Assembly (NCBI RefSeq): GCF_001050275.1
Contig: NZ_BBYA01000008.1
Coordinates: 310,001 to 374,000, forward strand
DNA length: 64,000 nt
Direction of reading: 5' to 3'
From: Leptolinea tardivitalis
GTDB taxonomy: Bacteria; Chloroflexota; Anaerolineae; Anaerolineales; Anaerolineaceae
Numbering within the stretch: position 1 is the stretch's first letter; each line of letters begins with the position of its first letter. A program made the position numbers and the translations under genes. Positions 25,298-33,451 of the stretch are shown one piece after another. Under the pieces are notes generated by a model. The model was not told the origin of the DNA, ran no database searches, and was given only the letters and a program-made list of their open reading frames with translations.

Positions 25298-25975
25298 ATG
25301 ACGCGAGAAGTATTAACCCAACAGATAAAGAAGCTGCTGGATGAGGTCTTATTACTCGGTAGTATGGTAGAACAGGCCACATTCAATGCTATTGCCACTC
25401 TTAAAAATCGGGATATACATGCTGCCCGACAGGTATATGATGATGATCAAACGATTAATGAGAAGCGGTTTGCCATTGAGAATGCCATCATCATTACAAT
25501 AGCAACACAACAGCCGATGGCGCGCGATTTACGTACACTGGCCGCCATACTTGAAATCATTACAGAACTGGAGCGCATGGGTGATTACGCCAAAGGTATT
25601 GCCAAGGTGACCATGCGTCTGGGTGATGCTGAACTGCCCATACCCATCCGAGAAATTGAGCAAATGGGAGAACTTGGGTTAGGGATGCTCCACCGCGCAC
25701 TGAGCGCCTTTGTGAATGAAGATGCTCGCACAGCCAGCAAGATACCGGCAGAAGATGATGCCGTCGATGCCTTATATAATGAGATTTACAGTGAATTGGT
25801 TAATGAAATGATCGCCGATCCCCGGTTGATCGAATCAATCAACCTGCTCCTCTGGGTGGTTCATAACCTGGAACGGCTGGCTGATCGCGTGACCAACATC
25901 TGTGAACGTACCGTGTTCATCACTACCGGAGAATTGATGGAGATGGACACGGCAGACGAAGAAGAAAACGAATAA
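25298..25975 (+). CDS. phoU: Phosphate signalling protein PhoU
   Basis: All-helical regulator (225 aa) that links PstSCAB activity to the PhoR kinase and represses the Pho response in high phosphate. Two PhoU repeats are visible, each with the D-R-x-x-R / metal-binding pattern: ARDLRTLAAILEIITELERMGDYAKGIAK (first 20 residues starting at about 78) and INLLLWVVHNLERLADRVTN (starting at about 183). I chose the ATG at 25298 behind AGGTGA; an in-frame upstream ATG at 25193 lies inside pstB. Confidence 0.95.
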   Translation: MTREVLTQQIKKLLDEVLLLGSMVEQATFNAIATLKNRDIHAARQVYDDDQTINEKRFAIENAIIITIATQQPMARDLRTLAAILEIITELERMGDYAKGIAKVTMRLGDAELPIPIREIEQMGELGLGMLHRALSAFVNEDARTASKIPAEDDAVDALYNEIYSELVNEMIADPRLIESINLLLWVVHNLERLADRVTNICERTVFITTGELMEMDTADEEENE

Positions 25976-26034
25976 TTTTCATTGCTATATAATGAATAAT
26001 AAAACTTCTTTCCAAACTATAAGGCAGGAGAAGG

Positions 26035-26745
26035 ATGTTATCTACTGGCAACTATAAAGGAAAACTGATAGTCGTTGAAGGAATTGACGGCAGCGGCAAG
26101 TCAACGCAAATCGATCTGCTTCACAAATGGCTGCTTTCTAAAGGACATTCTGTCTATTTCAGTGAATGGAATAGTTCAGAACTGGTGAAATCGACCTCGC
26201 GGATGGCGAAAGAGAAGAAGATGTTTACCCCCACCACTTTCAGCCTGATGACAGCCACGGATTTTGCCGATCGCTGGGAACGATACATTTTCCCTTTGTT
26301 GAAGGCTGGCGGAATCGTTCTGGCTGACCGGTATGCCTTCACGGCATTTGCCCGCGATGTAGCTCGTGGAGTTGACCCGGCCTGGGTACGCAGCATGTAT
26401 TCCTTTGCTCCTATGCCTGACCTTACCCTCTATTTCCGCGTCCCGTTGGATGTAGCTGTGGACCGCATCCTATCAAGCCGTGCCAAGATCAAATATTATG
26501 AGGCTGGCATGGACCTGGGTCTGTCGGATAACAAGGTTACAAGTTTCCGACTATTTCAACAACGGGTTATCGACGAGTACGAGAAAATGGTTGATGAATT
26601 TGGCATGACCGTCATAGATGGAACAGAATCTGTTCAAAAAGAACAAAAACTTGTTCGACAACTGGTGACCCGCATTTTACGTGGTTGGGAAGGGCTGCCA
26701 AATCCATTGGTTCGTTCTCGCCGCCGTTCAACGGTTGTGGCATAA
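26035..26745 (+). CDS. Thymidylate-kinase-like P-loop kinase, intact Walker A
   Basis: A 236-residue protein with the thymidylate kinase fold. Walker A EGIDGSGKSTQ spans about residues 15-25, ADRYAFTAFARD is at about 97-108 (kinase DR(Y/H) motif), and PDLTLYFRVPLDVAVDRI is near 128-145. The REPGG motif that contacts dTMP in true thymidylate kinases is absent; its place holds FSEWNSSELV. It is therefore unlikely to be an ordinary dTMP kinase. It has a strong AGGAGAAGG site and TATAAT at 25988-25993. A paralogue follows after 12 bp, then a CHAD protein. A role in phosphate or polyphosphate metabolism is inferred from the neighbours only. Confidence 0.82.
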   Translation: MLSTGNYKGKLIVVEGIDGSGKSTQIDLLHKWLLSKGHSVYFSEWNSSELVKSTSRMAKEKKMFTPTTFSLMTATDFADRWERYIFPLLKAGGIVLADRYAFTAFARDVARGVDPAWVRSMYSFAPMPDLTLYFRVPLDVAVDRILSSRAKIKYYEAGMDLGLSDNKVTSFRLFQQRVIDEYEKMVDEFGMTVIDGTESVQKEQKLVRQLVTRILRGWEGLPNPLVRSRRRSTVVA

Positions 26746-26757
26746 GGGGAGGTAACG

Positions 26758-27453
26758 ATGCATTCAGTTGATTTTTACGGAGCTGGTTTCCCCTATAATC
26801 CTATCAAAGAACTCGAAGGGAAATTGATCGTACTCGAAGGAACCGATGGTGTCGGTCGTTCGACCCAGATACAGTTGCTGCGCCGCTGGCTGGAAGATGA
26901 AGGGTATGCTGTTAGCGATACTGGACTTCACCGGTCACCGTTAACCCAGGCAGGATTGGAATCTGCAAAGAATGGTCATACGCTCAGTCCATTAACAATG
27001 AGTCTTTTCTATGCCACTGACTTTGCCGACCGGCTGGAAAACCAGATCATACCTGCTTTGAAAGCCGGTTTTGTTGTGCTCTCAGACAGGTATTTCTTTT
27101 CTATTATTGCTCGTGATATTGTGCGAGGTGCTGACCCGGATCGGGCAAGGTCAATTTATGGATTTGCCCTTAAACCTGATCTGGTAATCTATATGCGTTC
27201 TGACGTGGATTCGCTGGTTGCCCGATTAGTTCACGGCCGTGGTTTTGACTACTGGGAATCAGGAATGGATATTCGCTGTGCCGATAATATTTTTGACAGC
27301 TTTGTCATCTATCAGGGAAAACTGATCGAGCAATTTGACAAGATGTCAGATGAATTCGGTTTTGTGACAATTGATGCTACCCGTTCTGTACAGGCGGTCT
27401 TTGGGGATTTGAAAGCCCAGATAAAGAACCTGTTTGAACGATTACCTGAATAA
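26758..27453 (+). CDS. Thymidylate-kinase-like paralogue with Lys-to-Arg Walker A
   Basis: Tandem paralogue (231 aa) of the previous protein, with shared segments ARDIVRGADP, PDLVIYMR, and Y-W-E-S-G-M-D (matching Y-Y-E-A-G-M-D). Its Walker A reads EGTDGVGRSTQ at about 27-37: the invariant Lys is Arg34, which usually cripples ATP hydrolysis or transfer in P-loop kinases. The SDRYFFSIIARD motif is kept. About 17 extra N-terminal residues precede the P-loop. The REPGG motif is absent here too. GGGAGGT precedes the start. A pseudo-kinase partner for its neighbour is plausible. Confidence 0.8.
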   Translation: MHSVDFYGAGFPYNPIKELEGKLIVLEGTDGVGRSTQIQLLRRWLEDEGYAVSDTGLHRSPLTQAGLESAKNGHTLSPLTMSLFYATDFADRLENQIIPALKAGFVVLSDRYFFSIIARDIVRGADPDRARSIYGFALKPDLVIYMRSDVDSLVARLVHGRGFDYWESGMDIRCADNIFDSFVIYQGKLIEQFDKMSDEFGFVTIDATRSVQAVFGDLKAQIKNLFERLPE

Positions 27454-27509
27454 AACCGGTATGTAATCAATATATTCGATCAGGCTGGCGGTTTTTTGAG
27501 GAGAAGCTG

Positions 27510-28526
27510 GTGAAACAAAAACCGGAAGAAAGCATCCGCATTTATGCCGCTGGCCTGTTCTTAAAGCAACTGGATGTTATTTCATCTGAAATTCCTGGTG
27601 TTCGAAAACAGCGGGATATTGAAGCTGTCCATAGGATGCGTGTATCCACACGACGAATGCGCGCCGTGTTGGACGTGTTTCAGGATTGTCTTCCTGCCAA
27701 ACGTGGAGTGATCTGGGAGAAGGAAATTCATGGACTCACCAGTGCACTGGGGGCTGCCCGAGATACAGATGTTCAGATTGATTCCATATCTCACATCCTG
27801 AAAAATATCCCTGATCCTCAATTTGGTCCGGGGATACGGAGGTTATTGCTTCGTCTAAAACAGAAACGAAACAAAATACAAGACCGGTTATTAAAGCGGT
27901 TGACAGCTTATGAGCATTCCGGGGTGGCAGAAGAGATGCGGGCGGCATTTGAAGGAGCCGCTGCCCGAAGTTCAGATATCTATTTATATACTCCAGCCCT
28001 GTATCAACGTTCTTTTGACACAATCCATTCGGCATTTGAAACATTTTCTTCCTATGAGGAAAGTATTCAAGATCCTGCCAACGTTGCTGACCTTCATGCC
28101 ATGCGGATTGCCGGAAAAAATCTGCGGTACACGATGGAATGTTTTTCTTCTATTTATGCCAACGAATTGAAAAACACATTGGCCATCATGCGTACTGCTC
28201 AGGAATTGCTGGGTTCTATCCATGATTGCGATGTCTGGATTCAGTTCTTGCCAGGCTTTGTGGAGGAGGAGCATCAGAAAACTCTGGCTTATTTTGGCCG
28301 TGATCGCTACTCCAATCACTTCATTCCCGGTGTTAATTATCTGCTATCGTTGAAACAGGGGAATCGGGAAGAACAGTATAAGGAATTCATTGAAAAATGG
28401 TATCTTTGGAAAACTGAAAAGGTCTGGGAAAATTTATTCCAGGTTCTGCAGGTTCCCTTTTTTAATAAAAAGGAAAATATTCCTTTATCTCAAAATAATC
28501 CGGTACAAAGCGGAGGAAACACATGA
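27510..28526 (+). CDS. CHAD domain protein (polyphosphate-binding)
   Basis: A 338-residue all-helical CHAD (conserved histidine alpha-helical domain) protein. The two symmetrical halves carry the basic signature: HRMRVSTRRMRAVLDVF (about 41-57) and LHAMRIAGKNLRYTMECF (about 195-212), whose His, Arg and Lys residues line the basic groove that binds polyphosphate in characterised CHAD proteins. The start is a GTG behind TGAGGAG. The gene overlaps the next by 4 bp. The chain Pst-PhoU, kinase pair, CHAD supports a polyphosphate function. Confidence 0.92.
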   Translation: MKQKPEESIRIYAAGLFLKQLDVISSEIPGVRKQRDIEAVHRMRVSTRRMRAVLDVFQDCLPAKRGVIWEKEIHGLTSALGAARDTDVQIDSISHILKNIPDPQFGPGIRRLLLRLKQKRNKIQDRLLKRLTAYEHSGVAEEMRAAFEGAAARSSDIYLYTPALYQRSFDTIHSAFETFSSYEESIQDPANVADLHAMRIAGKNLRYTMECFSSIYANELKNTLAIMRTAQELLGSIHDCDVWIQFLPGFVEEEHQKTLAYFGRDRYSNHFIPGVNYLLSLKQGNREEQYKEFIEKWYLWKTEKVWENLFQVLQVPFFNKKENIPLSQNNPVQSGGNT

Positions 28527-29419
28527 AAGTTGCATTGCTTTCTGATATTCATGGCAATTTGCCAGCACTGGAGGCAGTTCTAGCCCATGCCGGAGAAATG
28601 AAAGTGAAACAAATCTGGAACCTGGGAGATTTCACTGGCTTTGGTGCAAAGCCGGATGCAGTAATAAAGCTGGTTAAGAAACATAAAGCCATCAGCATCA
28701 TTGGTAATTATGACCAGAAGGTACTGAAAGTTCCAGAAAAAAGTGATGAGTGGAAAAATACCAAGGTCCCTGAGAAATGGTTTTCATTCCACTGGTCTTA
28801 TGAACAACTTTCAAAAAAAAGCATTGACTACTTGAAAAGTTTGTCTGAAAATCATCGTGAGACAATAAAAAACTGGAAAGTCCTCTTTTGTCACGGCAGT
28901 CCAGAAGCCATTGATGAAGCATTAAACGATGAGACACCGCAGGAACGGTTACGCGATCTGGCCAAAAAAGCTCATGCCAACATCATTCTTTGCGGACATT
29001 CCCATGAACCCTTCATGCGTTTTGCGGGAGGATCTATTTTTATTAACCCCGGCAGCGTCGGCCGGCCATTTGACGGGGACCCGCGGGCATCATATGCCGT
29101 ACTATCCATAAAAAAGCATAAGGTGGAAGTGGATTTCTTTCGGATTGATTATGATGTAGAGAAAGCTGCCGAAGCTCAAAATGCAGCCGGTCTTCCGGTT
29201 GAATACGCTGAAATGACTCGCCGCGGTATCAGTCTGGATGATATTCAAAAAGAAAACCACTCAAAAGAAAAGAGAAGAGAAGACCAGGATCAAGCTGATG
29301 CGTTGCCAATATCAACTCCTGAAGAGAAAGTGGAAATAACCCGAGAAGTTGTTCAACCGACCGAGATTGTAAAGAAACCCGCCCCCCGCCGAAAAAAAGT
29401 TACAGAAGAGCAATCATGA
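28523..29419 (+). CDS. YfcE/MJ0936-like metallophosphoesterase with charged tail
   Basis: A 298-residue calcineurin-like phosphoesterase. Metal ligands are visible as D8-x-H10 (SDIHGN), Asp36 (GDFTGFG), Asn62 in GNYD (usually GNHD), His124 (CHGSPE) and CGHSH at about 157-161. The catalytic domain ends near residue 215. The last 60 or so residues are highly charged and low in complexity (KENHSKEKRREDQDQ and KKPAPRRKKVTEEQ), probably disordered and able to bind polyanions. It overlaps both neighbours by 4 bp. Candidate substrates are phosphodiesters, nucleotides or phosphate chains. Confidence 0.88.
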   Translation: MKVALLSDIHGNLPALEAVLAHAGEMKVKQIWNLGDFTGFGAKPDAVIKLVKKHKAISIIGNYDQKVLKVPEKSDEWKNTKVPEKWFSFHWSYEQLSKKSIDYLKSLSENHRETIKNWKVLFCHGSPEAIDEALNDETPQERLRDLAKKAHANIILCGHSHEPFMRFAGGSIFINPGSVGRPFDGDPRASYAVLSIKKHKVEVDFFRIDYDVEKAAEAQNAAGLPVEYAEMTRRGISLDDIQKENHSKEKRREDQDQADALPISTPEEKVEITREVVQPTEIVKKPAPRRKKVTEEQS

Positions 29420-30030
29420 TTTTCCCTGATGAGACCAATCCCGAAGAAGATGTCATTCTTTCTCAGGTAATCGACCTGGCAAAAACGTGTGAATCTGAAT
29501 ATGAACACGTGATTCACGTGTCAAAATTGACTTTACGTCTATTCGATGAACTGGCAGAATGGCATCATCTGAGGCATGAAGACCGATTCATTTTGCAATG
29601 TGCGGCCATCCTGCATGACATTGGATGGGTGGAAGGATGGAAAAACCATCACAAGACGGCTTTGCGGATCATCCTTGAAACCAAATTGCTGCCATTTGAT
29701 CATCATAACCGTTTGATTATCGGGTCTATTGCTCGTTATCATCGTAAAGCTTTACCGGTTATTTCTCATGATCATTTTGCATCAATGAATCCCGCTGACC
29801 GTAAACGTGTACAGATATTGGCATCCTTTCTACGGTTGGCCGATGGACTTGACCGCACCCACAGGGGAAAAATCCGTGATCTTGCCTGCAAGATAAAAAA
29901 GAATCGAATATTGATTTTTTGCTCTTCTGCGTTTCCCGCTGTTGAAGAATGGCGCGGGGGTATTGAAAAATCGGATTTGCTTTCATTGGTGACTGACAAA
30001 GAAATACAAATAAAAATAGTGGCTCTATAA
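29416..30030 (+). CDS. HD-domain protein resembling the Ppx/GppA C-terminal domain
   Basis: A 204-residue stand-alone HD-type domain. The metal motif is His67-Asp68 (AAILHDIGW) with an earlier His34 and a later Asp144 (LRLADGLDRTHRGKI). The RYHRKALP and ADGLDR segments match the C-terminal HD domain of exopolyphosphatase/GppA rather than ordinary HD phosphohydrolases. The actin-like catalytic N-terminal domains of Ppx are missing and not nearby. It overlaps the phosphoesterase gene by 4 bp. With a CHAD protein two genes upstream, a polyphosphate or (p)ppGpp role is likely. Confidence 0.85.
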   Translation: MIFPDETNPEEDVILSQVIDLAKTCESEYEHVIHVSKLTLRLFDELAEWHHLRHEDRFILQCAAILHDIGWVEGWKNHHKTALRIILETKLLPFDHHNRLIIGSIARYHRKALPVISHDHFASMNPADRKRVQILASFLRLADGLDRTHRGKIRDLACKIKKNRILIFCSSAFPAVEEWRGGIEKSDLLSLVTDKEIQIKIVAL

Positions 30031-30035
30031 ACGCT

Positions 30036-30839
30036 ATGGACGAACATCCCATCATTACCCTTTTAACTGATTTTGGATTGCGTGATCCGTATGTGGGTAT
30101 TATGAAGGGGATCATTTCGGGTATTGCTCCAAATGCAAAGATCATTGATCTGACACATTTGATTCCCCCACAGGATATTCGGGCGGGCGCCCTGGCACTG
30201 GACCGATCCTGCAAGTATTTTCCACCTGGCACGATACATCTGGCAGTTGTTGATCCGGGAGTAGGAACGGAACGACATGCTTTGGCTATGCGGATTGATC
30301 GTCAATTATTCATTGGTCCAGACAATGGTCTGTTTACCTTCATTATTCAGTGGGGAAAAGAAAACAGGAAGCAAGTAAAAGCGTTCAAAATAGAGAATCC
30401 ACGTTTCCGGCTTGAACCTGTGAGCCCGGTGTTTCATGGCCGTGATCTTTTCGCTCCGGCCGCCGCCTATCTGGCTGCTGGAGCCGCCCTGGAAGATTTT
30501 GGCCCTGAAATAACCAATCCTTTTGTTCTATCAATGGCTGTTACTGAACGTACCAGTAGTGGATGGGTCGGTGAAATCTGGGCAGTCGACCACTTTGGAA
30601 GTCTGGAGACAAACTTCGATAATACGTTGCTGTCAGGTTGTGATCCGAAACGCGCACGTATTCACATTGCAGAAAAAATTATTGATCGTTGGGTTACCAC
30701 ATTTGCCGAAGGAAAACCGGGGGAACTTGTTCTACTTATAGATAGCGCTGACCGATTATGTATCAGTGTGGTCAACGGCAGTGCTGCCCAAGAATTGGGT
30801 GTTGGAGTGGGAACTCCGGTCGAACTGTTGGTTTATTGA
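30036..30839 (+). CDS. S-adenosyl-L-methionine hydroxide adenosyltransferase family
   Basis: A 267-residue protein of the DUF62/SAM hydroxide adenosyltransferase family, which hydrolyses SAM to adenosine and methionine; relatives are the fluorinase and chlorinase. The family motifs are ITLLTDFGLRDPYVGIMKG (residues 6-24), AVVDPGVGTERHALAM, FIGPDNGLFT and FHGRDLFAPAAAYLA, followed by a C-terminal beta-barrel. It is 5 bp from the HD gene and appears to be the last gene of the phosphate block. It lacks an obvious link to phosphate; it may simply remove SAM or supply adenosine. Confidence 0.92.
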   Translation: MDEHPIITLLTDFGLRDPYVGIMKGIISGIAPNAKIIDLTHLIPPQDIRAGALALDRSCKYFPPGTIHLAVVDPGVGTERHALAMRIDRQLFIGPDNGLFTFIIQWGKENRKQVKAFKIENPRFRLEPVSPVFHGRDLFAPAAAYLAAGAALEDFGPEITNPFVLSMAVTERTSSGWVGEIWAVDHFGSLETNFDNTLLSGCDPKRARIHIAEKIIDRWVTTFAEGKPGELVLLIDSADRLCISVVNGSAAQELGVGVGTPVELLVY

Positions 30840-30891
30840 ATTGTTAGTATCTGGTTTGCATTTTGAGAAGCAATCATGATATTTCTTATTC

Positions 30892-30963
30892 ATAACTCCA
30901 TTTTGTTTTTGGGGTTATAGATATTAATCTATCCTTAATCTTTTCATTCAATCGGTGTATACT
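30892..30963 (+). promoter_or_regulatory. Hairpin and -10-like element before the GNAT gene
   Basis: In the 177-bp gap, ATAACTCC (30892-30899) pairs with GGGGTTAT (30911-30918, one wobble) without a T-run, and TATACT (30958-30963) is a plausible -10 for the gene at 31017. The -35 is unclear. Confidence 0.35.
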
Positions 30964-31016
30964 TTTTAAAGTTTTATGCATTTATTCTACTTTTGCATCA
31001 GTCATGACGAGGAAAA

Positions 31017-32144
31017 ATGATCACAGTTGAGCAAATTGACCTTTCAAACAAAAAACAAGTAGATGATTTTGTCATGCTCCCCTATCGTCTATACAAAGAT
31101 TGTCCACAATGGGTGCCACCATTCATCAATGATATTCGGCTAATGCTCAATAAAAAGAAACACCCTTTCTATGAATTAAATGATGCAGACTTCTTTGCCG
31201 TTTATCGTGATGGTCGGATGGTAGGCCGCATTGCCGCCATGGAGAACCGGTCATTTAATGATTACCATAAAACAAAGAAAGCGCAGTTCTATCTGTTTGA
31301 TATCGAGAATGATCAGGAAGCTGCCAATGCGTTGTTTGCGCGCACATTTGACTGGGCACGTGATCGCGGTTTGGATACTCTGGTAGGGCCCAAAGGTTTT
31401 TCTGCTTTTGATGGGTATGGCATTCTGGTGGAAGGATTCGAAGAACGCCAGATGATGACCATGATGAATTACAACTATGATTATTATCCCAAACTGGTTG
31501 AAACCGTCGGATTTGAAAAAGAGGTGGATTTTGTTTCCTGTTATCTCTCTCGCGAGAATTTCCGATTACCTGAAAAGGCACAGGAAATTGCACGCCGGGT
31601 GGAAGAACGCGGTGCTTTCAAAGTAATTAAATTTAAGAACAAACGGGAAATTGTCAAAATGGCCAATGATATCGGCCATGCTTATAACAATGCTTTTGTC
31701 AACAACTGGGAATACTATCCCCTTACACAGGGAGAAATTGACTTGCTTGTTGAGAACCTGTTGACTGTGGTTAATCCAAAACTGATCAAGATTATGACAT
31801 ACAACGATAAGATCATTGGATTCCTGCTGGCCTTCCCGGATATTTCAGCTGCCCTGCAGCGGCATGGTGGAAAGATCACCATCTGGGGGATCATTGACAT
31901 GCTGATCGAGATGAAAAAGGCCAAGGTCGTTTCTTTGAATGGCGCCGGTGTTCTGCCTGAATACCACGGACGCGGCGGAGCAGCATTGCTTTATTCTGAG
32001 ATGCAGAAAACTATTGAAGATTTCAATTTTGAGCACGCCGAATTAACCCAGGTGGCCGAAACAGCGGTCCAGATGCGTAAGGATTTGATCAATGTAGGCG
32101 GCCGGGCGTATAAAAACCACCGCGTCTATCGCATCAAACTTTAG
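31017..32144 (+). CDS. GNAT-type N-acetyltransferase family protein
   Basis: A 375-residue cytosolic protein. The N-terminus (TVEQIDLSNKKQVDDFVMLP then RLYKDCPQWVPPF) belongs to a widespread family annotated as GNAT-like. The C-terminal half has an acetyl-CoA-binding pattern, GAGVLPEYHGRGGAALLYSE (starting at about 306). The middle segment (GPKGFSAFDGYGILVEGFEE) is well conserved in this family. GAGGAAAA precedes the ATG. It is monocistronic between a promoter-like region and a strong terminator. The acceptor molecule is unknown. Confidence 0.78.
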   Translation: MITVEQIDLSNKKQVDDFVMLPYRLYKDCPQWVPPFINDIRLMLNKKKHPFYELNDADFFAVYRDGRMVGRIAAMENRSFNDYHKTKKAQFYLFDIENDQEAANALFARTFDWARDRGLDTLVGPKGFSAFDGYGILVEGFEERQMMTMMNYNYDYYPKLVETVGFEKEVDFVSCYLSRENFRLPEKAQEIARRVEERGAFKVIKFKNKREIVKMANDIGHAYNNAFVNNWEYYPLTQGEIDLLVENLLTVVNPKLIKIMTYNDKIIGFLLAFPDISAALQRHGGKITIWGIIDMLIEMKKAKVVSLNGAGVLPEYHGRGGAALLYSEMQKTIEDFNFEHAELTQVAETAVQMRKDLINVGGRAYKNHRVYRIKL

Positions 32145-32154
32145 TCTGATATTG

Positions 32155-33432
32155 TTATTGGAGGCTGCCCATCCCGGCAGCCTCTTTTTGTTTCGATTGA
32201 AAAATCAATTTCCCCAGAGATGTTATAGCGGCTGCCTGTGCGGTACTGAACAGGGGAATCAGAATGATGTAGTACCGTTGGAATGGAACAGGTGTAAAGA
32301 AAGTCAACATAACAAGGCTGACCAGTGTAATTGCAAAGAACATGACTGTGGAATATCTGTTAGTGGTTTTCTTGTTTGATAACTTTCGAATTAAGAACAC
32401 ATACCCCAACACAGTCAATATTAAAAGACCTGTCCCATTGATGAAACCCTGGGTAAGATTGTTCAATGGCTGCGAAAAATACCGATCTTCCTGATTTTTT
32501 GTTTCTGCCTGGTAATTTAACACATCGGCGCAGGCAGGTGGTTGAAAGAAAACCCGGACTAATAACGTAATTCCCTGTTCCATTGGATTGTGATTTACCC
32601 TGTAATCCGCTTCCATCCGGGAAGATAATTCAGCCCTCAAGTCAACACTTTTGGTCACAGCTTCAATGGGTGATTTCCAGAATACCGGATTTAATATGCA
32701 AAAAATCACTAATAGTATCAACAGGTAAAGAAACAGATTCCAAAATTTCTTTCGAATTGAATCGGCTTTTTGAAAAAAGATTGTCAATACTCCCAAACCT
32801 GCATACGGGATGGCGGTCTGTTTGGAATTAACCGCCAACCCTAAAAAAAGTGCAGAAGGGATTGTTCTAAAAGGATCACATACGAGAACCCATAGAGAGG
32901 CACAAAAAAAGCAGATCAGGGAACTTTCTGCCATCGCCCTGCGGGTATGCAGAAGAATTAAACTGTTGAACGCCATGAGAATAACCGCAATCAGGGCTGA
33001 CCCTTTGTTGTCAATCTGTCTAACGGCAAGGAAGAGGAAAAGGCAGCTAAAGGGAAAAAGCCACGCTACAGAAAATCTGGCCGCCAGTAACACGTCACTG
33101 GTAGGTAGAGCACCGGCTAATTCATTGGCTATCCATGTGGTTGACCAATTCCAATCGGTTGGAATGGAGTGCTTGCCCTGAAGAGTCAACCCCCATCCGA
33201 TCAATGTCCGGGTGATGGGAGAATCCAGCAGGCGGTAACGCAGGCGATCACTCATTTCCATCGGTGGATTGTAAACAAGGTCGAATGGATGTTGACTGGT
33301 ATCTGCGCTCATATAGATCTGAGTGCTTTCATCCGGGTGGAATGGTACAAGGATCACTCCAGCGAAATACATCCAGAAAATCAGGATGAAGAAAAAAAGA
33401 CCGGCTGTCTGTTTCCAGGGGAAGGTTTTCAT
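32155..33432 (-). CDS. GT39/PMT-like membrane glycosyltransferase
   Basis: A 425-residue polytopic membrane protein of GT-C type. After the first membrane segment (about 9-30) comes the acidic motif FHPDESTQIYMSAD, the position of the catalytic Asp-Glu in PMT/ArnT-like enzymes. The fourth segment is followed by LHTRRAMAESSLICF, also typical of the GT39 family. About nine hydrophobic segments are visible. It is divergent from the seven-gene array on the plus strand with only 19 bp between start codons. Donor and acceptor are not predictable. Confidence 0.75.
   Translation of the reverse strand: MKTFPWKQTAGLFFFILIFWMYFAGVILVPFHPDESTQIYMSADTSQHPFDLVYNPPMEMSDRLRYRLLDSPITRTLIGWGLTLQGKHSIPTDWNWSTTWIANELAGALPTSDVLLAARFSVAWLFPFSCLFLFLAVRQIDNKGSALIAVILMAFNSLILLHTRRAMAESSLICFFCASLWVLVCDPFRTIPSALFLGLAVNSKQTAIPYAGLGVLTIFFQKADSIRKKFWNLFLYLLILLVIFCILNPVFWKSPIEAVTKSVDLRAELSSRMEADYRVNHNPMEQGITLLVRVFFQPPACADVLNYQAETKNQEDRYFSQPLNNLTQGFINGTGLLILTVLGYVFLIRKLSNKKTTNRYSTVMFFAITLVSLVMLTFFTPVPFQRYYIILIPLFSTAQAAAITSLGKLIFQSKQKEAAGMGSLQ
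32161..32189 (+). terminator. Intrinsic terminator of the GNAT gene
   Basis: GAGGCTGCC (32161-32169) pairs perfectly with GGCAGCCTC (32176-32184), loop 6 nt, followed by TTTTT. It lies inside the last codons of the convergent gene 32155-33432. It works only on the plus strand, since the minus strand has no T-run after the stem. Confidence 0.88.
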
Positions 33433-33451
33433 TTTGCGCTACAATAATTTA

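Noticed and set aside
27452-27496. AAAACCG...CGGTTTTTT as a terminator before the CHAD gene
   Set aside because: The stem is only 7 bp with a loop of about 30 nt, too weak to call.
26035-30839. The kinase-CHAD-HD block as an anti-phage defence island
   Set aside because: No nuclease, toxin or sensor domain typical of known defence systems, and its place after pst-phoU explains it better as phosphate metabolism.
33323-33451. Longer N-terminus for array gene 1
   Set aside because: It overlaps the divergent gene and encodes a Lys/Arg-rich stretch unlike a membrane-protein start; MNNSTRSTEK at 33452 fits better.
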